DNA of 64,000 bases, taken from assembly GCF_900078755.1 (NCBI RefSeq), contig NZ_FKIH01000006.1. The stretch is one strand, 5' to 3'. Source of the DNA: Ichthyocystis sparus. GTDB lineage: Bacteria > Pseudomonadota > Gammaproteobacteria > Burkholderiales > 2013Ark19i. Shown piece by piece: positions 17,650-27,073 of this stretch. Both the position numbers and the translations under genes were made by a program. Every line of letters begins with the position of its first letter. The stretch's first letter is position 1. The notes beneath the pieces were generated by a model. The model was not told where the DNA came from, made no database searches, and worked only from the letters and a program-made list of their open reading frames with translations.

Positions 17650-18357
17650 ATGAAAAGTTATTACTATATTACAAGAAAAGAAAAAGGGTCTTTTCTTATT
17701 GAGGTATTGTTATCTATGCTGATTTTAACTGGGTCGATATTAGGTGTTTTTAAATTAATAGCTAATAATGACAATGCTGAGTATGACTATATACAACGTA
17801 TGGTTATTTCTACAGAGATATATAACTATTATTCTATTTGTTCAGTAATGTTATCCAGAAAATTTAATAATAGTGATATTTACATAAAATCGCATATCTT
17901 AGATTTAAGTACGCAATCTGGCATAGCTAATAACTGTAATAGTGGAGTAAGGGAGGCAACATTTACACCTACTTTAGGATCAAACGGGTATATTAATCAG
18001 AAAAATTTATGGTTAAATAATGTTCTTAAGAACGGTTTTATCCCTCTCATTAGCCCAGTTGTAGCAATAGGTATCGTAAGATCCACTTATGGTAGCGCAG
18101 ATGTTATTTCATTAACTGCTACAGTTTGTTACAAATCACTAAATATGAAAGATAGTAAGTATTCATTTTCTGCTGCATTGCCCTATGTTTCCACGCCTAC
18201 TATAAATGTTGATGGACAACCTATGCAGGATATACTTTGGTGTGAGCTTAATAGTATGCCACATGTTAATTGTAGGTTCTACTTTGAAACTTCTAATCCA
18301 GATCTATATAGTCACGTTAATTACAAGTTACCATATACTGTTGAAAGAGATGAATAG
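17650..18357 (+). CDS. type IV pseudopilin (PilV/GspI-like)
   Basis: A 235-aa prepilin with leader ending in REKG... (MKSYYYITRKEKG) and mature start SFLIEVLLSMLILTGSILGVFKLI (Glu +5; Ser instead of Phe at +1). The globular part has several Cys. It is followed after 30 bp by the PilX-like gene and is probably co-transcribed with it. Confidence 0.75.
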   Translation: MKSYYYITRKEKGSFLIEVLLSMLILTGSILGVFKLIANNDNAEYDYIQRMVISTEIYNYYSICSVMLSRKFNNSDIYIKSHILDLSTQSGIANNCNSGVREATFTPTLGSNGYINQKNLWLNNVLKNGFIPLISPVVAIGIVRSTYGSADVISLTATVCYKSLNMKDSKYSFSAALPYVSTPTINVDGQPMQDILWCELNSMPHVNCRFYFETSNPDLYSHVNYKLPYTVERDE

Positions 18358-18387
18358 AAATATTACTCTAGATAAGATAATTATATT

Positions 18388-19512
18388 ATGATAAAAAAAA
18401 TCTACAGCGGGAATGTGTTGATACTTACTCTCTTTATAGCAGTAGGCATTGCTACATCATTAGTATTTTTTATTAGATCTAAGAATTCAAATATAAATAT
18501 TTTTAATTCTTATATAACAATGAATGAACAAGCCATGTTGGCTTCAGCATGGAATCCATATTTGAAGTCAGCTATACAAGAAAATATTGGTTCTTTTTCA
18601 ACAGGTGATATTGTATTAAAGGGAATGTTTCAGTCTGAATGGACACCAGGTAGGTTAACCTATTCATATATGATACCTGCAGATTCATTTATGGGCGATA
18701 TAATATTTTCTGGATCTCCTCCTATCGGCAGTAATACATTGCCTATGGTTAATAGTTACATATATAATTACAAAAAATCAGATGCTAAAATTGTTAGGTC
18801 GTGCCAATCAAAGTGGTTTGGGTCGTGCTTAAGATTTACATATCCATCTGGCTTAAGACCAGGTGGATATTTTAGATATAATTTTTATGAACGTATCTTT
18901 GATAATGATGGAAATGCCTCTTATTTTATAAATGATATTTATAGTGGGTATTATGGAAGTGCAGAAACAATTAATTTCTTTGCAGAAGCAACTCCACTAT
19001 TGAAGCCATTATTTGAGATGATATATGATCCTCTTAACTTCAATGGATATATTTCTGGTAGTGTAAAATGCAAGCACTTGTATAAGTACTTTCCAGGGTC
19101 TACCGTTTACAACGCTAGCTACGTAAATGGAAGTTGCGGTTTAGTTATTTCTCCTGTTATGAATGGAGTTAGCGACCCCATAGTGGGTAAGTCTAACATT
19201 AATTCTTATATAAGAAGGTATGCTATTTTTCAGGAACGTTCTCCAGCACATTCTATAAGGAGTAACGTGAGGCCATACATAATGGGGGTGCTATTTTACC
19301 TGCCAGCTGGAAGATTACTTGCTACCGAAACTATGATACTGATGGATGTAACCGTACATAATCCAAATTCAAATTATTTTCATCCGCGTGTGCAAGTAAG
19401 GTGTTATAGCTATGGAAGTAACGTTACCGGATGTTACAGATTTAGCGAATCAGAAGTTTCAGATTTTTTTAAAGATATGATTAAGAAATTAAAAGACAAC
19501 TATTACACCTGA
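18388..19512 (+). CDS. PilX/GspK-like minor pilin lacking Glu5
   Basis: A 374-aa protein that opens with MIKKIYSG and a mature-like NVLILTLFIAVGIATSLVFFI helix. Position +5 is Leu, not Glu, as in PilX and GspK tip proteins. The large C-terminal domain has several Cys. Order after a PilV-like gene also fits PilX. Its end overlaps the convergent permease gene by 10 bp. Confidence 0.62.
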   Translation: MIKKIYSGNVLILTLFIAVGIATSLVFFIRSKNSNINIFNSYITMNEQAMLASAWNPYLKSAIQENIGSFSTGDIVLKGMFQSEWTPGRLTYSYMIPADSFMGDIIFSGSPPIGSNTLPMVNSYIYNYKKSDAKIVRSCQSKWFGSCLRFTYPSGLRPGGYFRYNFYERIFDNDGNASYFINDIYSGYYGSAETINFFAEATPLLKPLFEMIYDPLNFNGYISGSVKCKHLYKYFPGSTVYNASYVNGSCGLVISPVMNGVSDPIVGKSNINSYIRRYAIFQERSPAHSIRSNVRPYIMGVLFYLPAGRLLATETMILMDVTVHNPNSNYFHPRVQVRCYSYGSNVTGCYRFSESEVSDFFKDMIKKLKDNYYT

Positions 19513-21458
19513 AGAGGTAGTATAACCATATTCATTCCTACAGCGTGCATTTTCTTTTGTAGAACAAATGGAGTGTTGCTGTGCAAGAGTCTAGTTACCC
19601 AGTTTTCATCCTTAGATGTTAGATGAGAGCTGAAAAAAATAACATTGCTAAATTCCGTTTCTACACGCTCAGATAGCTTGAATATCTCCTCTATAGTGTC
19701 TATACCAAACCCAATATACTGCTTTGCTGATAGACCGTGGCTGTTGCAAAAATTGACAAAGTAACTGGTTTTCATCATTGCTTCTTGTCTAATTTTCTTT
19801 ATCTCTATTTCTTCTACATAAGATTCAGCATCTACCGTTTCAACATTTATAAAAACAAAGTTCTTGAAGTGATTAGGAAACATTTTTTGTACCCAGCGCA
19901 GGTCATGCATTCCTACACCCCTAGAACTGCCAATTATGAAAGCAGCTGTAGGCTCATTAGGTGACAATTTAACCGGATTAGTTATTGTACCATAAGGAAG
20001 ATGGGCAAGAGATTCATCTATAGACTCTATACTTTTTTCCATTTGCGAGTAATGGTTTTTTATCCATATACAACAAATTATTACTGCGCTTGTTATCAAT
20101 AATGTTAACCAACCACCATCAGAGAATTTTACAAACGCTGTAACTACCAAGATACTAGCAGTTAGCAAAAATGATCCAAAAGATAACATGAAACGACCTA
20201 TCCAATTTTTTTTCGTTTTTCTTTGTTTCCACCAGTATAGAGAAAGACCAGATAGTGTTAATGAGAAGGTAAGGAAAACATTTATTGAGTATAGTACTAT
20301 GAGAAATTTTACTTGACCTTGCGATAAGAGAATAATGAAAAGTGCAGCTACACCCATCATTAAAATCCCATTTTGTGTTACTAACCTGATAGAAAGATGG
20401 CGAAATTGTCTAGGCACCCAAGAGTCAATAGCCATGTTGGAAAGTACAGTAGGTCCAGCTAAGAAGCCAGTATTAGCGGCAACAAAAAGTAGAGCTGTTT
20501 CCAAGAATAATATAATTACCAGAGCTGAATGCGCTAACCATCCATTTATTCCTATCTCGTGTAAAATCATGCTGAAAGTTACGGCATTGAGAGTCATTCC
20601 TTCAACATGATGAACATCCCAAAGCAGGTACAAAATAATTATCCCACCAGCCATAAACGATAAGGACAGAGCTATGTACAGCATTGTTAGACGACCAGTC
20701 TTTAGACGCGGCTCAGCTAGGGAATGTACATTATTTGATACTGCTTCTATCCCAGTATACGTTCCTCCACCGAGTGAGTAGGCTCTAAGTAATAATCCTA
20801 TGGTAGTTGCCCATCCCACTGATGATTTCATAATATTGGTTTCTTCAATTGTGGCGGGAATAAGGTTGGGAAGACTACTCTTATGTAGGATGATTCCTAG
20901 AACAATTAATATAAAGTGGGTTATGACAAAACCAACAAATATTGGTAATAGAAAAACTATAGATTCCTTTATTCCTCTAAGATTGATAACTATCAGTCCA
21001 AGGATGCTAATACACTCAAAAAATAGACGAAACTTTCCCCATTCATAAGGCAAAGTAGAGAAGATAGTGTCCGTACCACTGGCTATAGAAATGGCTATGG
21101 TTAGCACATAGTCAACTAGAAGAGAACAACCAGATATGAGCCCCAAATTTTCTCCAAGTAACGTCGTGGCAACTCGGTATCCACCACCACCGTTAGGAAA
21201 AAGCTCAATAACCTGCGTGTAAGAAAGTGATATTATGAAAACAGTAGCTGCTGTCATTACTGCAAGATAAAGTGCCAAATGAGTGGCTTTTCCTAGGGCT
21301 AGAAAAGCTTCCTCCGGGCCATAGCACGATGATGATAGACCATCTGCCCCTAGGCCAACCCAGGCCAGAAAAGCCACAAGTGCTATTTGATGTCGTACCG
21401 TTTTGCTAAGTGGGTCCAGGGGTTTACCCAAGATCAACCGGCGTATTTTTTGCCACAT
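19503..21458 (-). CDS. KimA-like APC-superfamily permease (possible potassium importer)
   Basis: A 651-aa inner-membrane protein with about 12 helices and a cytosolic C-terminal domain (from about residue 470). The N-terminus closely follows Bacillus KimA (YdaO): RLILGKPL, ADGLSSSCYGPEE, PNGGGGYRVATTLLGENLGLISGCSLLVDYVLTIAISIASGTD. Both Asp positions known for potassium transport in KimA (in the SxDALSS and LLVDY motifs) are kept. KimA is a proton-coupled potassium symporter; amino-acid transport cannot be excluded. Single gene, convergent with the pilin cluster. Confidence 0.72.
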   Translation of the reverse strand: MWQKIRRLILGKPLDPLSKTVRHQIALVAFLAWVGLGADGLSSSCYGPEEAFLALGKATHLALYLAVMTAATVFIISLSYTQVIELFPNGGGGYRVATTLLGENLGLISGCSLLVDYVLTIAISIASGTDTIFSTLPYEWGKFRLFFECISILGLIVINLRGIKESIVFLLPIFVGFVITHFILIVLGIILHKSSLPNLIPATIEETNIMKSSVGWATTIGLLLRAYSLGGGTYTGIEAVSNNVHSLAEPRLKTGRLTMLYIALSLSFMAGGIIILYLLWDVHHVEGMTLNAVTFSMILHEIGINGWLAHSALVIILFLETALLFVAANTGFLAGPTVLSNMAIDSWVPRQFRHLSIRLVTQNGILMMGVAALFIILLSQGQVKFLIVLYSINVFLTFSLTLSGLSLYWWKQRKTKKNWIGRFMLSFGSFLLTASILVVTAFVKFSDGGWLTLLITSAVIICCIWIKNHYSQMEKSIESIDESLAHLPYGTITNPVKLSPNEPTAAFIIGSSRGVGMHDLRWVQKMFPNHFKNFVFINVETVDAESYVEEIEIKKIRQEAMMKTSYFVNFCNSHGLSAKQYIGFGIDTIEEIFKLSERVETEFSNVIFFSSHLTSKDENWVTRLLHSNTPFVLQKKMHAVGMNMVILPLQV

Positions 21459-21508
21459 CCAAGCATTCCCATTAAATACCTAGCACCTTTTAATAAACAC
21501 TTAGCACT

Positions 21509-22369
21509 CTAATATAGGATAAAGTTAGCGACTGTACTGATAAAAATAATAAAGCCAATCCAGTGATTTTTTGTAAAAGCATACAAGCAATGTGATCGGC
21601 TTCTACTAGTAATTATGTTGAATAAGTACATCATTACAGCTCCAGCCATAATTAATCCCAGGTAAAACACTAATCTTGCACCAGAATAAAATCCAGCTAA
21701 CGCCCATACTATTATGCTCATAAATCCGCAGCAATTGACAAATAGCAAATCAAGAGAACCCCAAAATAGTGCAGATGATTCTATTCCTATTGCTATATCG
21801 TCATCACGATCCACCATTGCGTATATAGTGTCATATGATAGCGTCCATAATGAGCTAGCTATCCACATTAGTATGCATGCTTTAGGTATTTGGTTTTGTA
21901 CTGCCTCATATGTCATAGGTATACCAAACCCAAAGCATATCCCAAGATAAGCCTGTGGAATCTTAAGTAATCTCTTAGTAAATGGGTATGTTATCATTAA
22001 AATAACTGCCACGACAGCTAACATCCATACCTTTACTGGTAGCCATATAATAAGGATAAAGGATAAAATAAGTAGAGCTATGCCGGTGGATATGGCTTTG
22101 CTTACAGATAATCTACCAGTTACCAATGGACGGGCTAGTGTACGCTTCACGTGACCATCTATCTTTCTGTCAACTATGTCATTAAAACAGCAACCGGCAG
22201 ACCGTGATAGAAACGTGCAGACTACAAATGTTAACACAAGTCTTAAACTTGGGGTTCCATTGCTTGCGAACCAAAGTCCTGTAAGAGTTGGCCATAGCAA
22301 CAACAACGTACCTACGGGTTTGTTGAATCGTATTAAATCTAAAATATTTATTAGGTATTGACGTAGCAT
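21509..22369 (-). CDS. ubiA: 4-hydroxybenzoate polyprenyltransferase
   Basis: UbiA joins the polyprenyl chain to 4-hydroxybenzoate, an early membrane step of ubiquinone synthesis. It has 286 aa and about 8-9 helices. The first Asp-rich motif NDIVDRKIDGHVKRT and the second YDTIYAMVDRDDDIAIG, both magnesium-prenyl-diphosphate sites, are present. A TTG at 22387 is possible, but the ATG at 22369 gives the usual MLRQYLINILDLIRFNKPVG start and normal length. It overlaps the end of recG. Confidence 0.94.
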   Translation of the reverse strand: MLRQYLINILDLIRFNKPVGTLLLLWPTLTGLWFASNGTPSLRLVLTFVVCTFLSRSAGCCFNDIVDRKIDGHVKRTLARPLVTGRLSVSKAISTGIALLILSFILIIWLPVKVWMLAVVAVILMITYPFTKRLLKIPQAYLGICFGFGIPMTYEAVQNQIPKACILMWIASSLWTLSYDTIYAMVDRDDDIAIGIESSALFWGSLDLLFVNCCGFMSIIVWALAGFYSGARLVFYLGLIMAGAVMMYLFNIITSRSRSHCLYAFTKNHWIGFIIFISTVANFILY

Positions 22370-24429
22370 GTAGCATCCGATAACCAAAATTTGTAATGTT
22401 TACATGCTATTTCATACTGATTTTGCAGTAATTTTAGTGCACACGTGCGAGCATTTTGTGATAGCTCAGCATCAGCTATTAGATCAGAGAAACGCAACTG
22501 AGGCATGCCACTTTGCTTTGCTCCAAATATTTGTCCCGGCCCACGAATTTTCAAATCCATTTGAGATAGAAAAAAACCATCTTGTGTCCTATAAAGTGAC
22601 AATAGTCTTTTCTTACCAGTATCAGAAATATCAGAGTCATATAAAAGTAGACAGTGGCTTTTTTCTGCTCCCCTACCTACACGTCCCCTAAGCTGATGTA
22701 GCTGAGCTAAACCAAATCTTTCGGCATGCTCAATTACAATAACATTAGCATTTGGTACATCAATTCCTACTTCTATTACTGTGGTTGTTACTAGTATGTC
22801 TAGTTCATGATCCAGAAAGCTTTTCATTATGCTAGCTTTATGAGAGCTCTTCATTTTTCCATGAAGGATTCCAATACGATACTCAGGGAGAATTTTTTGT
22901 ATAAGTTCTTGCGATTCTAAAATAGAGCTTAGTTCTATTTTATCCGACTCTTCTATTAATGGACAAATCCAGTACGCCTGTTGACCTAGGTTTAGGTAGT
23001 CTCTCATTTTTTCTATTATTTTTTCCTTCTTGGATAATTTGAAAAGATGTGTATCTATAGGTTGCCTACCCTTTGGCAGTTGCTTCAACGTTGATACGCG
23101 TAAGTGCGAAGAATAAGCCATTGCCAGAGTACGTGGAATGGGTGTTGCACTCATAAGTAGTTGGTGAGGACAGTCTCCTTTATTCAGAAGTGATAGACGT
23201 TGCTCCACACCAAATCTATGTTGTTCATCCATAATTACTAATGCCACGCGAAGAAATTTTACGTCTTTTTGTATAAGGGTGTGTGTTCCAATAACAATTA
23301 AAAGTTTTCCAGATAATAGGTCTTCTAATATTTGTTGCTTTTTTTTAGACGGAGTTGATGATAGAAGTATTTCCAGACGAACACCTACTTTGCTAAACCA
23401 CGACAGCATCCTTATATAGTGTTGCTCTGCTAAAACCTCAGTTGGTGCCATGAATGCCACTTGATGGCTAGACTCTATAACTGCTAATGCAGCCATTATT
23501 GCAATTACAGTTTTTCCACTTCCAACATCTCCCTGTAGAAGTCTGTACATACTCTCTGTTTTGCAGAGATCATCTTGTATTTCTTTCCACGCTTGCTTTT
23601 GGTCATCTGTTAGTTCAAATGATAGTTCTTTTAGGAAATTTTTCACCAAATTATTGCTTGTTCTAATAGCATAAGTAGTTCTAGCAGTAGATCTGTTTTT
23701 TTCTTCTAGAATAAGTGCTATATGATACGATAACAGCTCATCAAACTTTATCCTTTTCCAGTAAAGGTGCGTTCTATTTATAATGGAGCTTATACCTATA
23801 TAAGAACTTGCAGGTGGGAAGTGTATACTGATCAGTGACTCTTCTACTGATAGAAGCCCGTACTGTAGTAAAATCTCTTTTGGTAAAATGTCAATCCATG
23901 GTTTTTCTTCTATGGCTGAATGAATGATTTTACTTAATAATTTTTGAGTTAATCCCTGTGTTGTTGGATATACTGCTGTTAAGTTCTGAGGTAACGGATC
24001 TCCTTTTTTTACTATTTTGCAGTCAGGATGAATGACTTGTTTTCCCCTATTTCCTACTGTGAATTTTCCAAAAGAACGAATGCGTGTTCCAAGAGGGAAC
24101 ATATTTTTTTGGTAAGGCCGGGCGTTAGTTAAAATTATTTTGAATACATCACCAATATCGTCATGCAAAGTAATCGTTATTTTCATTCTATTATTACCAA
24201 TGGGTATTGAATTAGCCGATACTACTACACCCTCAACAGAACACGATTCACTGCTACGGATTGCTTTTACTGGTGTTATTTTTGTTTGATTTTCGTAGCG
24301 TATAGGCATGTGCAAAACCAGATCTTTAGGACAGGAGATGCCCATGCGTCTTAATTTATCCTGAGTACTTTTCCCTAGTCTGGAAAAGGCATCCTTTGTT
24401 GCTGTCAATTCGTATCTAGAGTAAGACAT
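22351..24429 (-). CDS. recG: ATP-dependent DNA helicase RecG
   Basis: A branch-migrating helicase for stalled forks and recombination intermediates, 692 aa (E. coli 693). Its parts are an N-terminal wedge/OB fold, motif I GDVGSGKT, motif II DEQHRFGVEQR, motif III MSATPIPRTL and the C-terminal TTVIEVGIDVPNA...HQLRGRVGRG motifs ending in the TRG hook region. All motifs are intact. It is located between ridA and ubiA on the minus strand. Confidence 0.96.
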   Translation of the reverse strand: MSYSRYELTATKDAFSRLGKSTQDKLRRMGISCPKDLVLHMPIRYENQTKITPVKAIRSSESCSVEGVVVSANSIPIGNNRMKITITLHDDIGDVFKIILTNARPYQKNMFPLGTRIRSFGKFTVGNRGKQVIHPDCKIVKKGDPLPQNLTAVYPTTQGLTQKLLSKIIHSAIEEKPWIDILPKEILLQYGLLSVEESLISIHFPPASSYIGISSIINRTHLYWKRIKFDELLSYHIALILEEKNRSTARTTYAIRTSNNLVKNFLKELSFELTDDQKQAWKEIQDDLCKTESMYRLLQGDVGSGKTVIAIMAALAVIESSHQVAFMAPTEVLAEQHYIRMLSWFSKVGVRLEILLSSTPSKKKQQILEDLLSGKLLIVIGTHTLIQKDVKFLRVALVIMDEQHRFGVEQRLSLLNKGDCPHQLLMSATPIPRTLAMAYSSHLRVSTLKQLPKGRQPIDTHLFKLSKKEKIIEKMRDYLNLGQQAYWICPLIEESDKIELSSILESQELIQKILPEYRIGILHGKMKSSHKASIMKSFLDHELDILVTTTVIEVGIDVPNANVIVIEHAERFGLAQLHQLRGRVGRGAEKSHCLLLYDSDISDTGKKRLLSLYRTQDGFFLSQMDLKIRGPGQIFGAKQSGMPQLRFSDLIADAELSQNARTCALKLLQNQYEIACKHYKFWLSDATCYVNT

Positions 24430-24449
24430 ACTGATTACAAAGACGTACG

Positions 24450-24830
24450 TTACTTTCTTACTACGGCTACAGCTTCTATCTCTACCAATGCATTTAGCGG
24501 CAATTGTGATACCACTATTGTTGTTCTTGCAGGGTAAGGTTTGGCAAGAAGATCTGTCATAATTTCATTCAAAGTAGGATAATTTTTCATGTCAACTAGA
24601 TAAATAGTAAGTTTTATTACACTAGAGAGGCCGCTGCCAGCACTGCTAAGAATTGCATCTAAATTATTAAATATGGTATTTGCTTGTTCTTTAAATGTTT
24701 CTCTCATCTTCATAGTTGATGGATCCAGTCCTATTTGACCAGATGTATATATAAAGTCATTTACTACATATCCCTGAGAATATGGACCTATGGATTTAGG
24801 TGCTTGATCTGTATCAATAATGCTTGACAT
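24450..24830 (-). CDS. ridA: RidA family enamine/imine deaminase
   Basis: A 126-aa trimeric protein that hydrolyses reactive enamine/imine intermediates of PLP enzymes. The family pattern is clear: APKSIGPYSQGYVVNDFIYTSGQIGLDP, then the catalytic Arg in PYPARTTIVVSQLPLNALVEIEAVAV. Normal length. It lies just upstream of recG on the same strand with a 20-bp gap. Confidence 0.94.
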   Translation of the reverse strand: MSSIIDTDQAPKSIGPYSQGYVVNDFIYTSGQIGLDPSTMKMRETFKEQANTIFNNLDAILSSAGSGLSSVIKLTIYLVDMKNYPTLNEIMTDLLAKPYPARTTIVVSQLPLNALVEIEAVAVVRK

Positions 24831-25534
24831 TTTTCTGTTCCTCCTTATGAAAAACTTGAGTAAATTCTTCAGTTTTTTCTATTTGTTGACCTAAGATTAA
24901 GCCACCGTTTTTATTTGACCCAGACGAACGCACACCACGGCTAAAATGCTACCTTTTAGTGTTAATCACCTCTGACATATCGTATACTATACTTGAAATT
25001 TTCGTGAACGTCATGTTTGTCTATTTCTAATTATCTCCTTTACTGCAACAACAACAAGTAATTTTCCTGTTAACTGTTGGCGCTTCGGTAGAAGCATACT
25101 GTGCTCCCTAACTCTAGTTGTTCACTTAAAAACGATCCCCTGATGCTAAGATAAAGTTGTTGCTGGGTAAATTCTGATCTGTAGCAATTCTATCCACTAT
25201 TACTTAAACAGTAAATTATTTCCAACGCTTATGTTTATTATACAGTGCTTGTGATGTGTCCAATTTTAGTAAAAGTACTGTGATCGTTTATATACACAGC
25301 ACCTAATTTGTCCTAGTAGTTGTAAACATATCCCATAAGAATAGCTTGAATTAACCTATAAACTCTAAAGCGCTAGTTACCAAATTTCCTACCCGTGTTT
25401 TTACATGCTCTATATGGTTTTAGTTGGAACATATAACATAGCATAATTTTTATAATAGTAATCTTTGTACGTTCAGGTAATCACATAAAGTATTACCTTT
25501 CAAAAGTATTACTAATTGTTCCGATTTTTTTCTA
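24831..25534. other. about 700-bp stretch without a recognisable gene
   Basis: No convincing coding frame, tRNA or strong hairpin was seen between ridA and nadB. The region is AT-rich and should hold the ridA promoter. A decayed gene or an unrecognised small RNA could be here, but nothing visible supports either. Confidence 0.45.
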
Positions 25535-27028
25535 CTATTGAACTAAGTAGGTTGGCTTAAAAACTGTACCGGTTGATTTAAAATCCTCGTTGTAATAACA
25601 GCCGTAACTATTTTTTCTCTGTTGAGAAGATTTAATTATTAGTTGGGCACAAAGGTACATATTGTCTATATCTGTATTTTTTTGTGGAGTTATAATAGAT
25701 GATAATTTTTCTGCCGCTATTTTTAAGCTGCGAGTGCTACGTATTATGCTTACATGTTGCGACATTATTTCTTGTATAGTTGTCCTGATTTTGGGGTTAG
25801 GGCGCAAGTTTGGCAAGGGTTCTGATTTTTCTACAACGATGTTTTTATTGGCTATTATTCTTCGGCTCAGTATGGCACGTGCGCATTGTCGTCCAGTTAC
25901 TAAGCATTCCAAGAGAGAGTTGCTGGCTAGTCGATTGGCCCCATGCAATCCAGTGTATGCTGTTTCACCGATTGCCCATAGATTTTGAACGGCCGTTTCT
26001 CCATGGCGATTGGTTAGTACCCCACCACAGCAATAATGAGCAGATGGTATGACAGGTATAAGGTCGCTGGTAATATCTACATTGTATTTTTTGCACTGCA
26101 TGTAAAGGTTTGGGAAACGCTTCCTTATGAAGTCCGGTTTTCTATGACTAATGTCTATGTATGCGCATTTTTCATTATTTTGCTGTAGGTGAGAAAAAAT
26201 AGCACGCGACACCACATCTCTGGGAGCAAGATCTCCTCTACTATCGAAGTCTTTGACAAAACAATATCCTCTTTTATCACATATTTTTCCACCTTCTCCA
26301 CGTAACGCCTCAGTAACTAGAAACACTGTTCCATCTGGTGCGTAAAATCCAGTTGGATGAAATTGGATAAACTCCATATTAACTACTTCACAGCCTGCTT
26401 TCCAAGCTAACGCTATGCCATCACCTGTGTTTTCAATAGGGTTGGTAGAGTTAAGATATACTTGCCCCAATCCTCCGCAAGATAGAACTACATGCCCTGC
26501 TTTGTAAGTTGTTATTGTGCTTTGATCAAGGTGAGATAACTTTATACCAACACATGTTTTGTTTTCAATTATTAATTGCAAAGCAGCTGTATTTTCCATA
26601 AGTTGGATACGAGGGTTGCTTCTTACTAACGAGTAGAGACTTTCCATTATGTAATAACCAGTTGCGTCTTCGTAGTGAACTACACGACGCTTGCTGTGAC
26701 CACCCTCGCGTGTTAGATGAATATGACCCTCATGTTTTGTACATGAGAATCCGTTATCGGTAAGCCACTTAAGGGAACTACGAGATTGACTGATTATATC
26801 GTATGCGCGGTCGCGCTCAGAAGTGTTTCCACTTGCAGTAAATGTGTCACACAAATGTTTATGGTACGAATCATCTGCCAAGAGAGAACATGCAATGCCA
26901 CCTTTGGCCCAGTAGCTGGAAGACATATTGTACGGAGTCTTCGATACCAGATACACATCACGGTACCGGGCTATTTCAAGAGATGCAACTACCCCAGATA
27001 GTCCGGAACCAATTACAAAAATACTCAC
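25535..27028 (-). CDS. nadB: L-aspartate oxidase
   Basis: A FAD enzyme that oxidises aspartate to iminoaspartate, the first step of de novo NAD synthesis (substrate for NadA). It has 497 aa with the dinucleotide motif VIGSGLSGVVASLEIA, the SSSYWAKGGIA segment, the LTREGGHSKRRVVH substrate loop, HPTGFY and GLHGANRLASNSLLECLV near the FAD site. GTG start. The C-terminal helical domain is shorter than in E. coli (540 aa) but the catalytic part is complete. No nadA or nadC is in the window. Confidence 0.94.
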   Translation of the reverse strand: MSIFVIGSGLSGVVASLEIARYRDVYLVSKTPYNMSSSYWAKGGIACSLLADDSYHKHLCDTFTASGNTSERDRAYDIISQSRSSLKWLTDNGFSCTKHEGHIHLTREGGHSKRRVVHYEDATGYYIMESLYSLVRSNPRIQLMENTAALQLIIENKTCVGIKLSHLDQSTITTYKAGHVVLSCGGLGQVYLNSTNPIENTGDGIALAWKAGCEVVNMEFIQFHPTGFYAPDGTVFLVTEALRGEGGKICDKRGYCFVKDFDSRGDLAPRDVVSRAIFSHLQQNNEKCAYIDISHRKPDFIRKRFPNLYMQCKKYNVDITSDLIPVIPSAHYCCGGVLTNRHGETAVQNLWAIGETAYTGLHGANRLASNSLLECLVTGRQCARAILSRRIIANKNIVVEKSEPLPNLRPNPKIRTTIQEIMSQHVSIIRSTRSLKIAAEKLSSIITPQKNTDIDNMYLCAQLIIKSSQQRKNSYGCYYNEDFKSTGTVFKPTYLVQ

Positions 27029-27073
27029 TATCTAATATTTTCCCCATCGCAGAACTTGAGAGTGGTATAGGTA

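Noticed and set aside
21501..21509. TTAGCACTC, a half of the CIRCE heat-shock operator
   Set aside because: No second arm GAGTGCTAA follows at 9 bp, and it sits at the 3' end of ubiA far from chaperone genes. Chance match.
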